Shown piece after piece: positions 7,920 to 13,914 of a DNA stretch of 16,214 nt. The first letter of the stretch is position 1. Each line of letters starts with the position of its first letter. Under the pieces are notes generated by a model that had not been told where the DNA came from, searched no databases, and was given only the letters and a program-made list of their open reading frames with translations. A program made the position numbers and the translations under genes. The stretch comes from Nitrospiraceae bacterium. Its GTDB lineage: Bacteria > Nitrospirota > Nitrospiria > Nitrospirales > UBA8639. Location of the stretch: positions 2,259 through 18,472 of the forward strand of contig DOFS01000414.1 in assembly GCA_003523945.1 (NCBI GenBank). The letters are read 5' to 3'.

Positions 7920-7970
7920 GGCCGACGCGGCCTGCGGTGGCTGCCAAAAACACCGTGCATTCGATACGGT
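7920..7970 (+). promoter_or_regulatory. GC-rich hairpin and two mutually exclusive helices before the start codon
   Basis: GGCC-GACGC-GGCC (7920-7932) forms a hairpin. CGGTG (7935-7939) can pair with CACCG (7951-7955) across a GCTGCCAAAAA loop. The same bases, as ACCGT (7952-7956), can instead pair with ACGGT (7966-7970), which ends only a few bases before the weak ribosome-binding site (7976-7979). Two helices sharing one strand is the hallmark of a switching leader. The pairing is read directly; the function is inferred. Confidence 0.4.
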
Positions 7971-7989
7971 CAAGTAGGACAGCGCGATC

Positions 7990-9189
7990 ATGAGAAAAAA
8001 TATTCCTAGAAGTCTCAAAATTCATGATCGGGAAAAGGTCTCACCTCAAGAGCCCGTGGCTAATCGCTTGCGAGATATACGAACCAAACAGGGAATCTCA
8101 CAAGCCGAGTTGGCGGTTCTTGTGGGCCTGACACGGCAAGCGATTTACGCCATTGAAGCCAACCAATATTTGCCGAGCACCCACATTGCCTTACGGATTG
8201 CTCGTGCGTTGAAGTGCCGGGTTGAAGATCTTTTTACTCTCTCAAGTCATGAAGAAATGGTGGAAGCTGAGTTTATTGGTGGCGCAGCGTCGTGGGATGA
8301 GCCTACACGGGTGAAGCTGTCATACGTGGGATCACGGATACTGGCCCGGCCGATGGCTGAACTGGGCGATGTCTTGAATTTTGTGATGCCAGCTGATGGG
8401 GTCATTCTTGAAAGAATAAAGAAATCTTCCGGCCGAAAAAGGCTACATGTACAGGTTAAATTACTGAATTCTCCAGAAGTCATTCAAAAAGGGATTCTCA
8501 TTGCAGGATGCGACCCTGCATTATTTCTTGCTGGGGAACACGTCCGCAAGGTGAATGCGCTGGCAGGTATCACGAATTGGACCATGGGAAGCGCAAACGC
8601 ACTCCGTGCGCTTCAACGGGGAGAAGTCCACATGGCAGGATTGCACCTGGTTGATATGAAATCAGGACAAAGCAATGTACCCTATCTGAAACGGCATGTG
8701 TCTGGTCAGGAGTTTGTCGGAGTACGCTTTGCTTCTTGGGTTCAAGGCCTGCTGGTTCACCCTGGAAATCCCAAACACATTCGCAGTGTGGAGGATTTTA
8801 GGCAGAGGGGGCTTCGTCTCGTCAATCGGGAAATGGGAGCAGGAGCCAGATTTCTTTTAGATACCCTGCTTCAGCAATCCGGGCTATCCGGAGCGCAGTT
8901 ATTGGGGTATGCCCACGAAGTCACATCTCACCTCGAAGTGGCTCGTCTGATTCGGGATGGCATGGCTGACGTGGGAATTGGAGTGGAAGCCGCAGCGCGT
9001 CATTATGGTCTTGGATTCATTCCGCTTCGTGAAGAACAGTATGACCTGATTATGCGTAGAGAATTTCTTCAATCCCACCCCATTATGTCGCAATTTCTTG
9101 ATACGATGGTCAGTCATTCCTTTAGACGAGAAATCGAATCTCTCGGGGGGTACACGGTGACCGAAATCGGTAAAATTCTTGATTGGTAA
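7990..9189 (+). CDS. XRE-family regulator with PBP-like (COG1910-type) sensor domain
   Basis: This 399-aa protein has two recognisable parts. Residues about 25-83 form an XRE/Cro helix-turn-helix (NRLRDIRTKQGISQAELAVL...GLTRQAIYAIE). Residues about 190 to the end match the type II periplasmic-binding-protein fold found in cytoplasmic regulators (PBP_like, COG1910), with ILIAGCDPALFLA, the GSANALRALQRGEVHMAGLHLVD block and the IRDGMADVGIGVEAAARHYGLGFIPL block. Relatives in other bacteria are often linked to molybdate/tungstate uptake, so the ligand may be an oxyanion, but the ligand residues cannot be read here. About 100 residues between the domains are unassigned. ATG 7990 is used; GTG 8056 directly before the HTH is an alternative. 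It lies alone at the end of the + strand genes, convergent with the - strand sulfur-carrier cluster. Confidence 0.87.
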   Translation: MRKNIPRSLKIHDREKVSPQEPVANRLRDIRTKQGISQAELAVLVGLTRQAIYAIEANQYLPSTHIALRIARALKCRVEDLFTLSSHEEMVEAEFIGGAASWDEPTRVKLSYVGSRILARPMAELGDVLNFVMPADGVILERIKKSSGRKRLHVQVKLLNSPEVIQKGILIAGCDPALFLAGEHVRKVNALAGITNWTMGSANALRALQRGEVHMAGLHLVDMKSGQSNVPYLKRHVSGQEFVGVRFASWVQGLLVHPGNPKHIRSVEDFRQRGLRLVNREMGAGARFLLDTLLQQSGLSGAQLLGYAHEVTSHLEVARLIRDGMADVGIGVEAAARHYGLGFIPLREEQYDLIMRREFLQSHPIMSQFLDTMVSHSFRREIESLGGYTVTEIGKILDW

Positions 9190-9314
9190 GTTGGTAATGC
9201 TCCAGTTCCTCAGATGCTTCATGAATTCGGCTACGGTCAGCATTCGTCACATCATGCAATCATCTTCCATATGCAAGAGGTCGAGACGTTCGCGGCGTCA
9301 TCCTGTTGTCAAAG

Positions 9315-9347
9315 GCCTTACCGTGTTTCCTAAAAGGCAACATTTTT
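9315..9347 (+). terminator. Weak candidate terminator after the HTH regulator
   Basis: GCCTT (9315-9319) and AAGGC (9334-9338) form a 5-bp stem with a 14-base loop, followed after four bases by TTTTT (9343-9347). The stem is short, so this is a weak candidate. The rest of 9190-9430 shows no plausible gene. Confidence 0.3.
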
Positions 9348-9430
9348 CCATTCTGAAAATTCGCTGAGGAGTTGCGTATTAAATTGTAGGGTATTGCGAG
9401 AGGAAGAGAATGGTGATGCCAGGGTAGTCT

Positions 9431-9781
9431 TTAAGGACTGCAGGTTTTACCATTGAAAACCTTACAGGAAGAAGCACTTCTGGCCAATTTCCATGATTTG
9501 ACCAATGGTGGGGTATTGTCTGGTCTCATTTCGACGATGACGTCAATGATATCTCCCACATCCAATGTTTTCAGTTGAATTTTCCCTTCTTCTGCAACTT
9601 GAATCCACTGAATGCCAGAATCAGTCGTAATCAAAAATACCCCTTTGTCCGATTCGATTTTCATTATAGGACTGTTAAACGTCTGGAGTGAGGTGGAAGC
9701 CTCAGCAAACACCGGTGATCCGGTTTGAAACAGCACAATCACTCCAAGCAGAAAACCAATCAGGTGATGGGAGGTTGCCAT
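9431..9781 (-). CDS. Small secreted protein of unknown function
   Basis: This 116-aa protein has a clear Sec signal peptide: MATSHHLIGFLLGVIVLFQTG followed by SPVFAEAS, with likely cleavage after VFA or AEA near residue 26-28. The mature part of about 90 residues is beta-rich (MKIESDKGVFLITT, IQWIQVAEEGKIQLKTLDVGDIIDVIVE) and reminiscent of small OB-like barrels. It ends in a CKVFNGKTC segment whose two cysteines could form a disulfide in the periplasm. I do not recognise the family. The start is supported by TAGGAG about 7 bases before the ATG. It is monocistronic, separated by 114 bp from the protease gene upstream and with a palindromic element in its leader. Confidence 0.78.
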   Translation of the reverse strand: MATSHHLIGFLLGVIVLFQTGSPVFAEASTSLQTFNSPIMKIESDKGVFLITTDSGIQWIQVAEEGKIQLKTLDVGDIIDVIVEMRPDNTPPLVKSWKLARSASSCKVFNGKTCSP

Positions 9782-9800
9782 AATTTTCTCCTATTGTGAG

Positions 9801-9828
9801 CTTGAGAAAGGTTTCTCATTATCTCAAG
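9801..9828 (-). promoter_or_regulatory. Nested palindrome in the leader of the small secreted protein gene
   Basis: CTTGAGA (9801-9807) and TCTCAAG (9822-9828) are perfect inverted arms. Inside and overlapping them is the complete palindrome GAGAAAGGTTTCTC (9804-9817). The element lies 20-47 bases upstream of the ATG of the secreted protein gene. It is suited to a dimeric repressor or activator, or to two alternative RNA hairpins. No T tract follows, so it is not a terminator. Confidence 0.45.
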
Positions 9829-9862
9829 ATTCTTAGCCGGAAGTCTATGGGCTATCTACAGA

Positions 9863-9894
9863 AAAAATTAACAGGCCGGTTTGGTCCAGACTGT
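9863..9894 (-). terminator. Weak candidate terminator for the sulfur-carrier operon
   Basis: Read on the - strand just after the JAMM gene stop, ACAG (9894-9891) can pair with CTGT (9874-9871), with further G/C pairs between, and six consecutive T residues follow. The stem is imperfect, so this is only a candidate end of the operon. Confidence 0.3.
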
Positions 9895-9895
9895 A

Positions 9896-10405
9896 TTAGG
9901 GTAGAGAGTGGATGGGAACTTCTGTAGCCAGGGAGTCTTGTATTCGATAGGCCCGGACCACTGGCTGGTTGGGATGCTCCAAAGAGATGATCAGGTGAAA
10001 GGGTTCCGGGAAGTTGAGCTTGGCCCGGTAGCTTTCAAATTCCATGGCAATGGTGATATCCGTTTGTGAAGGTCTGGCCGGGCTGAAGGTGTGGGAATGG
10101 TAAAAGCCTAAAAGATCGAGGCTCTTTGAGCGAATGTCACGCTGGGCCATGGCCATTTCTCTGGCGTCCATCTGAAAGGCGATATCCGACCGTTCCTCGG
10201 GTGATAAACGTTTGAGGTCAGATAGCTTGGCCCCGTCAAAGCGTTTAAGGTCTTGTTCTGATAATGAAGCCAGAATATTAGTGATGCGATAGCCTTCCGC
10301 GATGGTACCTCCCGAGCCAGACAGAATGCCGCAACATTCGTGAGGTGCTAACTCGCGGGCGTGAGCAATCATATCTTTTATTATGCTGGACGGAATGGCA
10401 AGCAT
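9896..10405 (-). CDS. JAMM/Mov34 (M67) metalloprotease, Mec+/HcyD-like
   Basis: This 169-aa zinc protease has the JAMM signature: Glu23 (ELAPHECCG), His103-Ser-His105 and Asp116 in HSHTFSPARPSQTD, with Ser113. Bacterial JAMM proteins next to sulfur carriers either trim residues beyond the carrier's diglycine (HcyD in Wolinella) or hydrolyse a cysteine-carrier adduct (Mec+ in Mycobacterium). Thr106 replaces the usual Pro after HSH. An insert around residues 49-90 (SEQDLKRFDGAKLSDLKRL...) is the region of the substrate-contacting loop. The frame is open back to 10501, but ATG 10405 is chosen because it lies 4 bases after the upstream E1 stop and gives a family-like N-terminus (MLAIPSSIIKDMIAHAREL). 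It is the last gene of the ThrC-carrier-NIL-E1-JAMM operon. Confidence 0.9.
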   Translation of the reverse strand: MLAIPSSIIKDMIAHARELAPHECCGILSGSGGTIAEGYRITNILASLSEQDLKRFDGAKLSDLKRLSPEERSDIAFQMDAREMAMAQRDIRSKSLDLLGFYHSHTFSPARPSQTDITIAMEFESYRAKLNFPEPFHLIISLEHPNQPVVRAYRIQDSLATEVPIHSLP

Positions 10406-10409
10406 GGAC

Positions 10410-11210
10410 CTAGATGCTACAGGAGACTTCCTGTTCCACAAGTTTGGTGATGGTGGGATGAGGTCCACAGAGAGGACAGTCTGGAGATTTTGGGCGACCA
10501 ACTTTCCTGAATGTCATATCCAGGGCATCATAGAGAAGAAGATGTTTCGCCAAGCTTTCCCCAAGTCCGAGGACTTCTTTGATGGCTTCATTGGCTTGCA
10601 AGACACCAATGGTCCCGGCAAGGGCGCCTAATACGCCGGCTTCCTGGCAATTCGGCACAAGGCCGGCCGGTGGAGGCTCCGGATATAAGCAGCGATAACA
10701 GGGAAAGCCTTCGTGAGGTTTGATTGTGGCTAATTGCCCTTCAAACCGAAAAATACTCCCTGAAATTAAAGTCCTTTTCGCAAAAAAACAGGCATCATTC
10801 ACCAAAAATCTCGTGGAAAAGTTATCGGATCCGTCCAGAATGATGTCGTAGGCTTCAATCAAGGAAAGAATATTGGTAGCGCTTACATGTTCCGGGTACA
10901 GCTTAAGGTTGGTCTCAGGATTGATGGCCGATAATAAGGCCCCGCCGGACTCAACCTTTGGAACACCGATTCGGTCGGTCGTATGCAGGATTTGCCGCTG
11001 GAGATTAGATAAGTCTACGACATCGCCATCCGTCAACCCTAAGGTCCCGATTCCGGCTGCAGCCAGATACAGGGCTGCCGGAGAACCAAGTCCTCCAGCC
11101 CCAATGACCAGAATTTTGGCATCCTGTAATTTTTTCTGTCCTTTGCCGCCCACCTCCGACAGAATAATCTGACGACTGTACCGCTGTATTTGAGATTCAG
11201 TGAATTCCAT
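10410..11210 (-). CDS. MoeB/ThiF-family E1-like adenylyltransferase (copy 1)
   Basis: This 266-aa enzyme adenylates the C-terminal glycine of a ubiquitin-fold sulfur carrier before conversion to a thiocarboxylate. Seen in the sequence are the nucleotide loop GAGGLG (37-42), DGDVVDLSNLQRQILH (61-76), the metal/ATP Asp129 (DGSDNF), a zinc site of Cys171-x2-Cys174 with Cys245-x2-Cys248, and Cys188 in the CQEAG motif, the usual conserved cysteine. No rhodanese domain is fused. It starts 14 bp after the NIL gene and ends 4 bp before the JAMM gene, so its partner is most likely the carrier encoded at 11464-11739. Generic annotation would be MoeB or ThiF; the context argues for amino-acid sulfur transfer. 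Confidence 0.92.
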   Translation of the reverse strand: MEFTESQIQRYSRQIILSEVGGKGQKKLQDAKILVIGAGGLGSPAALYLAAAGIGTLGLTDGDVVDLSNLQRQILHTTDRIGVPKVESGGALLSAINPETNLKLYPEHVSATNILSLIEAYDIILDGSDNFSTRFLVNDACFFAKRTLISGSIFRFEGQLATIKPHEGFPCYRCLYPEPPPAGLVPNCQEAGVLGALAGTIGVLQANEAIKEVLGLGESLAKHLLLYDALDMTFRKVGRPKSPDCPLCGPHPTITKLVEQEVSCSI

Positions 11211-11224
11211 GAGAAGCGAAATCC

Positions 11225-11464
11225 TTATTCAACGACGTTCAATTCAATTGGATCAACCATGCAGCCTTTTTGACGAAGACCCTGAATAGCCCGGTCAATT
11301 TCATCAGTTTCTCCGGAAAACTCCACATCCATCCATCCGGTGGTTTCACGGACATCAGCCCGACGAATACTGGGCACGACGTGATATTCCTGCCCGATTT
11401 CATACAAAATAGGAGAGGGGATTTTCTCTTCCGGGTATCGAATGTGAAAACGCAATTTGGCCAT
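11225..11464 (-). CDS. NIL-domain protein
   Basis: This small protein of 79 aa (80 if ATG 11467 is used) matches the stand-alone NIL domain, an ACT-like ferredoxin fold also found at the C-terminus of the methionine importer ATPase MetN and fused to ferredoxins in the homocysteine pathway of methanogens. Visible are the first strand AKLRFHIRYPEEKI, the helix PILYEIGQEYHV, RADVRETTGWMDVEFSG, and the second helix EIDRAIQGLRQKGC before the last strand. A methionine- or homocysteine-related role (binding or sensing) is inferred from the family. ATG 11464 is preferred because AGGAGGT (11476-11470) lies 5 bases before it but only 2 before ATG 11467; both overlap the carrier stop codon. Confidence 0.82.
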   Translation of the reverse strand: MAKLRFHIRYPEEKIPSPILYEIGQEYHVVPSIRRADVRETTGWMDVEFSGETDEIDRAIQGLRQKGCMVDPIELNVVE

Positions 11465-11739
11465 CATGTACCTCCTGCGATTGCGGGGATGATGGAGACT
11501 TCATCCCCGTCTTTCAGAGGGGTGTCTTTCCCGGTCAAAAAACGGATATCTTCTTCATTGACATAAATATTGATGAATCGACGAACCTCTCCCTGTTCAT
11601 CATAGACCCGTTCCTTAATACCGGGATGAGCGGACCCCAAATTTTCGATAATTTCCGAGACTGTTTTCCCTGCTATTTCCACCTCGCTTTTTCCCCCAGT
11701 CATGGGACGCAAGGGAGTGGGTATTCTGACCTTAATCAT
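11464..11739 (-). CDS. CysO/MoaD-like ubiquitin-fold sulfur carrier with masked C-terminus
   Basis: The 91-aa beta-grasp protein strongly resembles Mycobacterium CysO: VRIPTPLRPMTGG at the start, RRFINIYVNEEDIRF in the middle, DGDEVSIIPAIAGG at the end. In such carriers the terminal glycine is adenylated by an E1 and converted to a thiocarboxylate that donates sulfide to a PLP enzyme. Here one residue, Thr91, follows Gly89-Gly90, so the protein must be trimmed before activation. The ATG overlaps the stop of the threonine-synthase-like gene (ATGA), and its own stop overlaps the NIL start. GAGGAG lies upstream of the start. The MoaD of molybdopterin synthesis is the alternative, but the CysO-like sequence and neighbours make it less likely. 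Confidence 0.92.
   Translation of the reverse strand: MIKVRIPTPLRPMTGGKSEVEIAGKTVSEIIENLGSAHPGIKERVYDEQGEVRRFINIYVNEEDIRFLTGKDTPLKDGDEVSIIPAIAGGT
11470..11476 (-). promoter_or_regulatory. Ribosome-binding site embedded in the carrier's Gly-Gly codons
   Basis: On the - strand the carrier ends GCA-GGA-GGT-ACA-TGA. The sequence AGGAGGT, which encodes the diglycine, is a near-perfect Shine-Dalgarno for the NIL gene starting at 11464 (5-base spacing). The same bases therefore serve both the reactive tail of the carrier and initiation of the next gene. Confidence 0.7.
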
Positions 11740-12977
11740 GCTGACTCCTCTATGGCAAAAGTCTTAATAAAGTGACTGAGGCTGGGTGGAATGCGAATTG
11801 GGCGTCCAACAGAATCGACGACGGCTTCCTGGGTTTTCAGTCCATTGCCGGTGATATAGGCCACCGTCACATCGTTTTTCTGAATGCGCCCTTGTTTCAC
11901 CAGTTTGCGGAGGACACCAATGGTGACACCCCCGGCGGTTTCAGCAAAAATTCCTTCCGTTTGTGCCAGAAGCTTTATGCTTTCCACTATTTCATCATCG
12001 GTGACGGCGTCCATGGCCCCTTGACTTTCCGCGGCGGTTTTTAAGGCGTAGTATCCATCCGCCGGATTGCCAATGGCCAGCGATTTGGCAATGGTGTGGG
12101 GTTTCACCGGTTTAAAGAAATCCCGATTTTCTCGAAACGCCGTGGCAATGGGGGAGCAGCCTTCCGCTTGTGCCCCATTCACTTTGGTCTTCACGGCATC
12201 TACCAGGCCCAGTTTTTCAAATTCTTTGAGGCCTTTCCATATTTTCGTCAGCAACGACCCAGAAGCCATGGGCACCACGACTTGATCTGGAGCCCGCCAC
12301 CCTAATTGTTCGACAGTCTCAAAGGCCAGAGTTTTCGAGCCTTCGGCGTAATAGGGACGGATGTTGATGTTCACGAACGCCCAGTGTCGTTCTCCCGCGA
12401 TTTCGCTGCAGAGTCGATTGACGTCATCATAGTTTCCTTCAATTTCCACGACATTGGGCCGATAAATCAGGTTGCCCAGCACCTTCGCGGCCTCCAGATC
12501 GCCGGGAATGAAGACGTAACATTTCATGCCGGCGGATGCCGCATGGGCCGACACGGAATTTGCCAGATTGCCGGTAGAGGCACAGGCGACTGTTTCAAAA
12601 CCCAGTTCTCTGGCACGGGTCAAGGCGATGGCGACCACTCGATCCTTAAACGATAAGGTCGGATGATTGACGCAATCATTTTTAATATACAAATTGTCCA
12701 GCCCGAGAAATGCCCCAAGGTTTTTGGCGTGCACCAGCGGGGTAAATCCGGCATGAAGACCGATGAAATTCGTGCCCTCCACTGGCAGCAGATCTATATA
12801 CCGCCAGAGGCTATGAGGGCCGGATGCAACCTTTTCACGCGTCATGACCTGTTTGATGGCTGCGTAATCGTATTTGACTTCCAGTGGTCCAAAGCACAGT
12901 TCGCACACATGTATATCCTGAGTAGGATATTCTTTCCCGCATTCCCGACATACGAGAGCCAGCATTTTTTTGATCAT
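11736..12977 (-). CDS. Threonine-synthase-like PLP enzyme with N-terminal zinc ribbon
   Basis: This 413-aa fold-type II PLP enzyme of the threonine synthase family normally converts O-phosphohomoserine to threonine. The N-terminus has a zinc ribbon (Cys10-x2-Cys13, Cys25-x2-Cys28). The PLP lysine is Lys111 in NHPTLSFKDRV; classical threonine synthase has NPTGSFKDR, so the loop departs from the norm (Leu for Gly, extra His). ASTGNLANSVSAHAASAG is the phosphate/substrate loop, and the C-terminal ITGNGLK segment is seen. It overlaps the carrier start by 4 bp. A carrier-dependent relative could add sulfide to O-phosphohomoserine, giving homocysteine; this is inference. It could equally be the cell's only threonine synthase. 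ATG 12977 is chosen because AGGGGAGG lies about 8 bases upstream. Confidence 0.88.
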   Translation of the reverse strand: MIKKMLALVCRECGKEYPTQDIHVCELCFGPLEVKYDYAAIKQVMTREKVASGPHSLWRYIDLLPVEGTNFIGLHAGFTPLVHAKNLGAFLGLDNLYIKNDCVNHPTLSFKDRVVAIALTRARELGFETVACASTGNLANSVSAHAASAGMKCYVFIPGDLEAAKVLGNLIYRPNVVEIEGNYDDVNRLCSEIAGERHWAFVNINIRPYYAEGSKTLAFETVEQLGWRAPDQVVVPMASGSLLTKIWKGLKEFEKLGLVDAVKTKVNGAQAEGCSPIATAFRENRDFFKPVKPHTIAKSLAIGNPADGYYALKTAAESQGAMDAVTDDEIVESIKLLAQTEGIFAETAGGVTIGVLRKLVKQGRIQKNDVTVAYITGNGLKTQEAVVDSVGRPIRIPPSLSHFIKTFAIEESA

Positions 12978-13008
12978 AGCCTCATCCTCCCCTTTGAAAC
13001 GGCGGGGT

Positions 13009-13839
13009 TTATCCGTTGGTTAGCGTTGCAGCCGATGGTTGAAGTTGACATGCCTCTTGTTCATAGTCGATGAGTTCCGTCAGAGAAGGATTGGGTCCGC
13101 ATAACGCACACAAGGGATTTCGTTTGATGCGAATTTCTCGGAATGCGGTGGTGCGTGCGTCAAAATCCAGGATGCGGTCCGTCAATGGGGTTCCAATGTT
13201 GAGAATGAGTTTAATCGCCTCTGTGGCCTGAATCGTACCAATGAGTCCGGCAACAACCCCGATGATCCCGGCTTCCTGACAAGTGGGGACCACTCCGGCC
13301 GGCGGAGGATTTTTGAATACACAACGATAACAGGCGGATTGATTCGGAATAATGGTGAAGACCCGTCCTTCAAACCGAAGGATTCCTCCATGGACCAGCG
13401 GCTTGTTCTCCATGTAACAAGCATCATTAATTAAAAATTTTGCGGGAAAGTTGTCGACCCCATCAATGACGACATCATAGTGGCTGATCAATTCTCGAGC
13501 ATTCCGAGACGTCATTCGTTCTTCATGGATGTTCACCTGGACATCAGGGTTAATCGCCTGGATTTTTTCCTTGGCCGACACTACTTTGGACCGTCCCACA
13601 TCAGAGGTGTGGTGAAGGATTTGTCGTTGAAGATTGGAGAGATCCACCACATCGCCATCCACCAACCCGATCGTGCCAATGCCGGCAGCAGCAAGGTAAT
13701 AGGCCACCGGGGAGCCCAAGCCTCCAGCCCCGACGATAAAGACTTTCGCTTGTGACAACTTTTTCTGGCCCTTACCCCCCACCTCTGGCAGTAAAATGTG
13801 GCGGCTATATCGAGTAATTTGGTCTTCTGTGAAACTCAT
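13009..13839 (-). CDS. MoeB/ThiF-family E1-like adenylyltransferase (copy 2)
   Basis: This 276-aa paralogue of the E1 at 10410-11210 has the same landmarks: GAGGLG at 37-42, DGDVVDLSNLQRQILH, zinc cysteines (Cys170-x2-Cys173 and CALC near the end), and the conserved Cys187 in CQEAG. The first 76 residues are almost identical in motif layout to copy 1, and divergence is larger from about 77 on, consistent with old duplication. It has a C-terminal tail of about 20 residues (EACQLQPSAATLTNG) lacking in copy 1. It sits 31 bp before the threonine-synthase-like gene and 217 bp after cysK, so it may serve the ThiS-like carrier, the CysO-like carrier, or both. AGAGGA stands just before the ATG. Confidence 0.92.
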   Translation of the reverse strand: MSFTEDQITRYSRHILLPEVGGKGQKKLSQAKVFIVGAGGLGSPVAYYLAAAGIGTIGLVDGDVVDLSNLQRQILHHTSDVGRSKVVSAKEKIQAINPDVQVNIHEERMTSRNARELISHYDVVIDGVDNFPAKFLINDACYMENKPLVHGGILRFEGRVFTIIPNQSACYRCVFKNPPPAGVVPTCQEAGIIGVVAGLIGTIQATEAIKLILNIGTPLTDRILDFDARTTAFREIRIKRNPLCALCGPNPSLTELIDYEQEACQLQPSAATLTNG

Positions 13840-13879
13840 ATGTCCTCTGACCTTTTAAGGTGCTTATTATTGGTTCATC

Positions 13880-13894
13880 CCCGCTATCCGGGGA
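13880..13894 (-). repeat. 5-bp GC hairpin in the leader of E1 copy 2
   Basis: CCCCG-CTATC-CGGGG forms a perfect 5-bp stem and 5-base loop about 40 bases before the E1 start. No T run follows on either strand, so it is not an obvious terminator. It could be a transcript-stabilising hairpin or a regulatory element. Confidence 0.4.
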
Positions 13895-13914
13895 GAATGC
13901 GGTGAGCGTGATGG

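Larger units (their letters stand above)
7686..7989 (+). promoter_or_regulatory. Structured intergenic / 5' leader region upstream of the HTH regulator
   Basis: These 304 bases carry no convincing coding frame. They are rich in perfect inverted repeats, listed separately, which suggests a structured leader RNA or operator region for the regulator gene starting at 7990. Two TTGACA hexamers (7701-7706 and 7853-7858) look like -35 elements but neither has a good -10 at 16-18 bases. A weak AGGA (7976-7979) precedes the ATG. The 3' part contains GC-rich hairpins and mutually exclusive pairings close to the start codon. Regulatory role is an inference from structure and position. Confidence 0.45.

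Noticed and set aside
7911..7945. Possible sigma-54 promoter (TTGGC...GC-type elements) before the HTH regulator.
   Set aside because: The GG and GC pairs do not have the required 10-base spacing at any register I tried.
9179..9367. 62-codon + strand frame after the HTH regulator.
   Set aside because: It overlaps the end of the regulator gene, has no ribosome-binding site and is Arg/Ser-rich without protein-like pattern.
12306..13073. Two + strand open frames (116 and 136 codons) opposite the threonine-synthase-like gene.
   Set aside because: Both are antisense shadows of a gene with clear active-site motifs.
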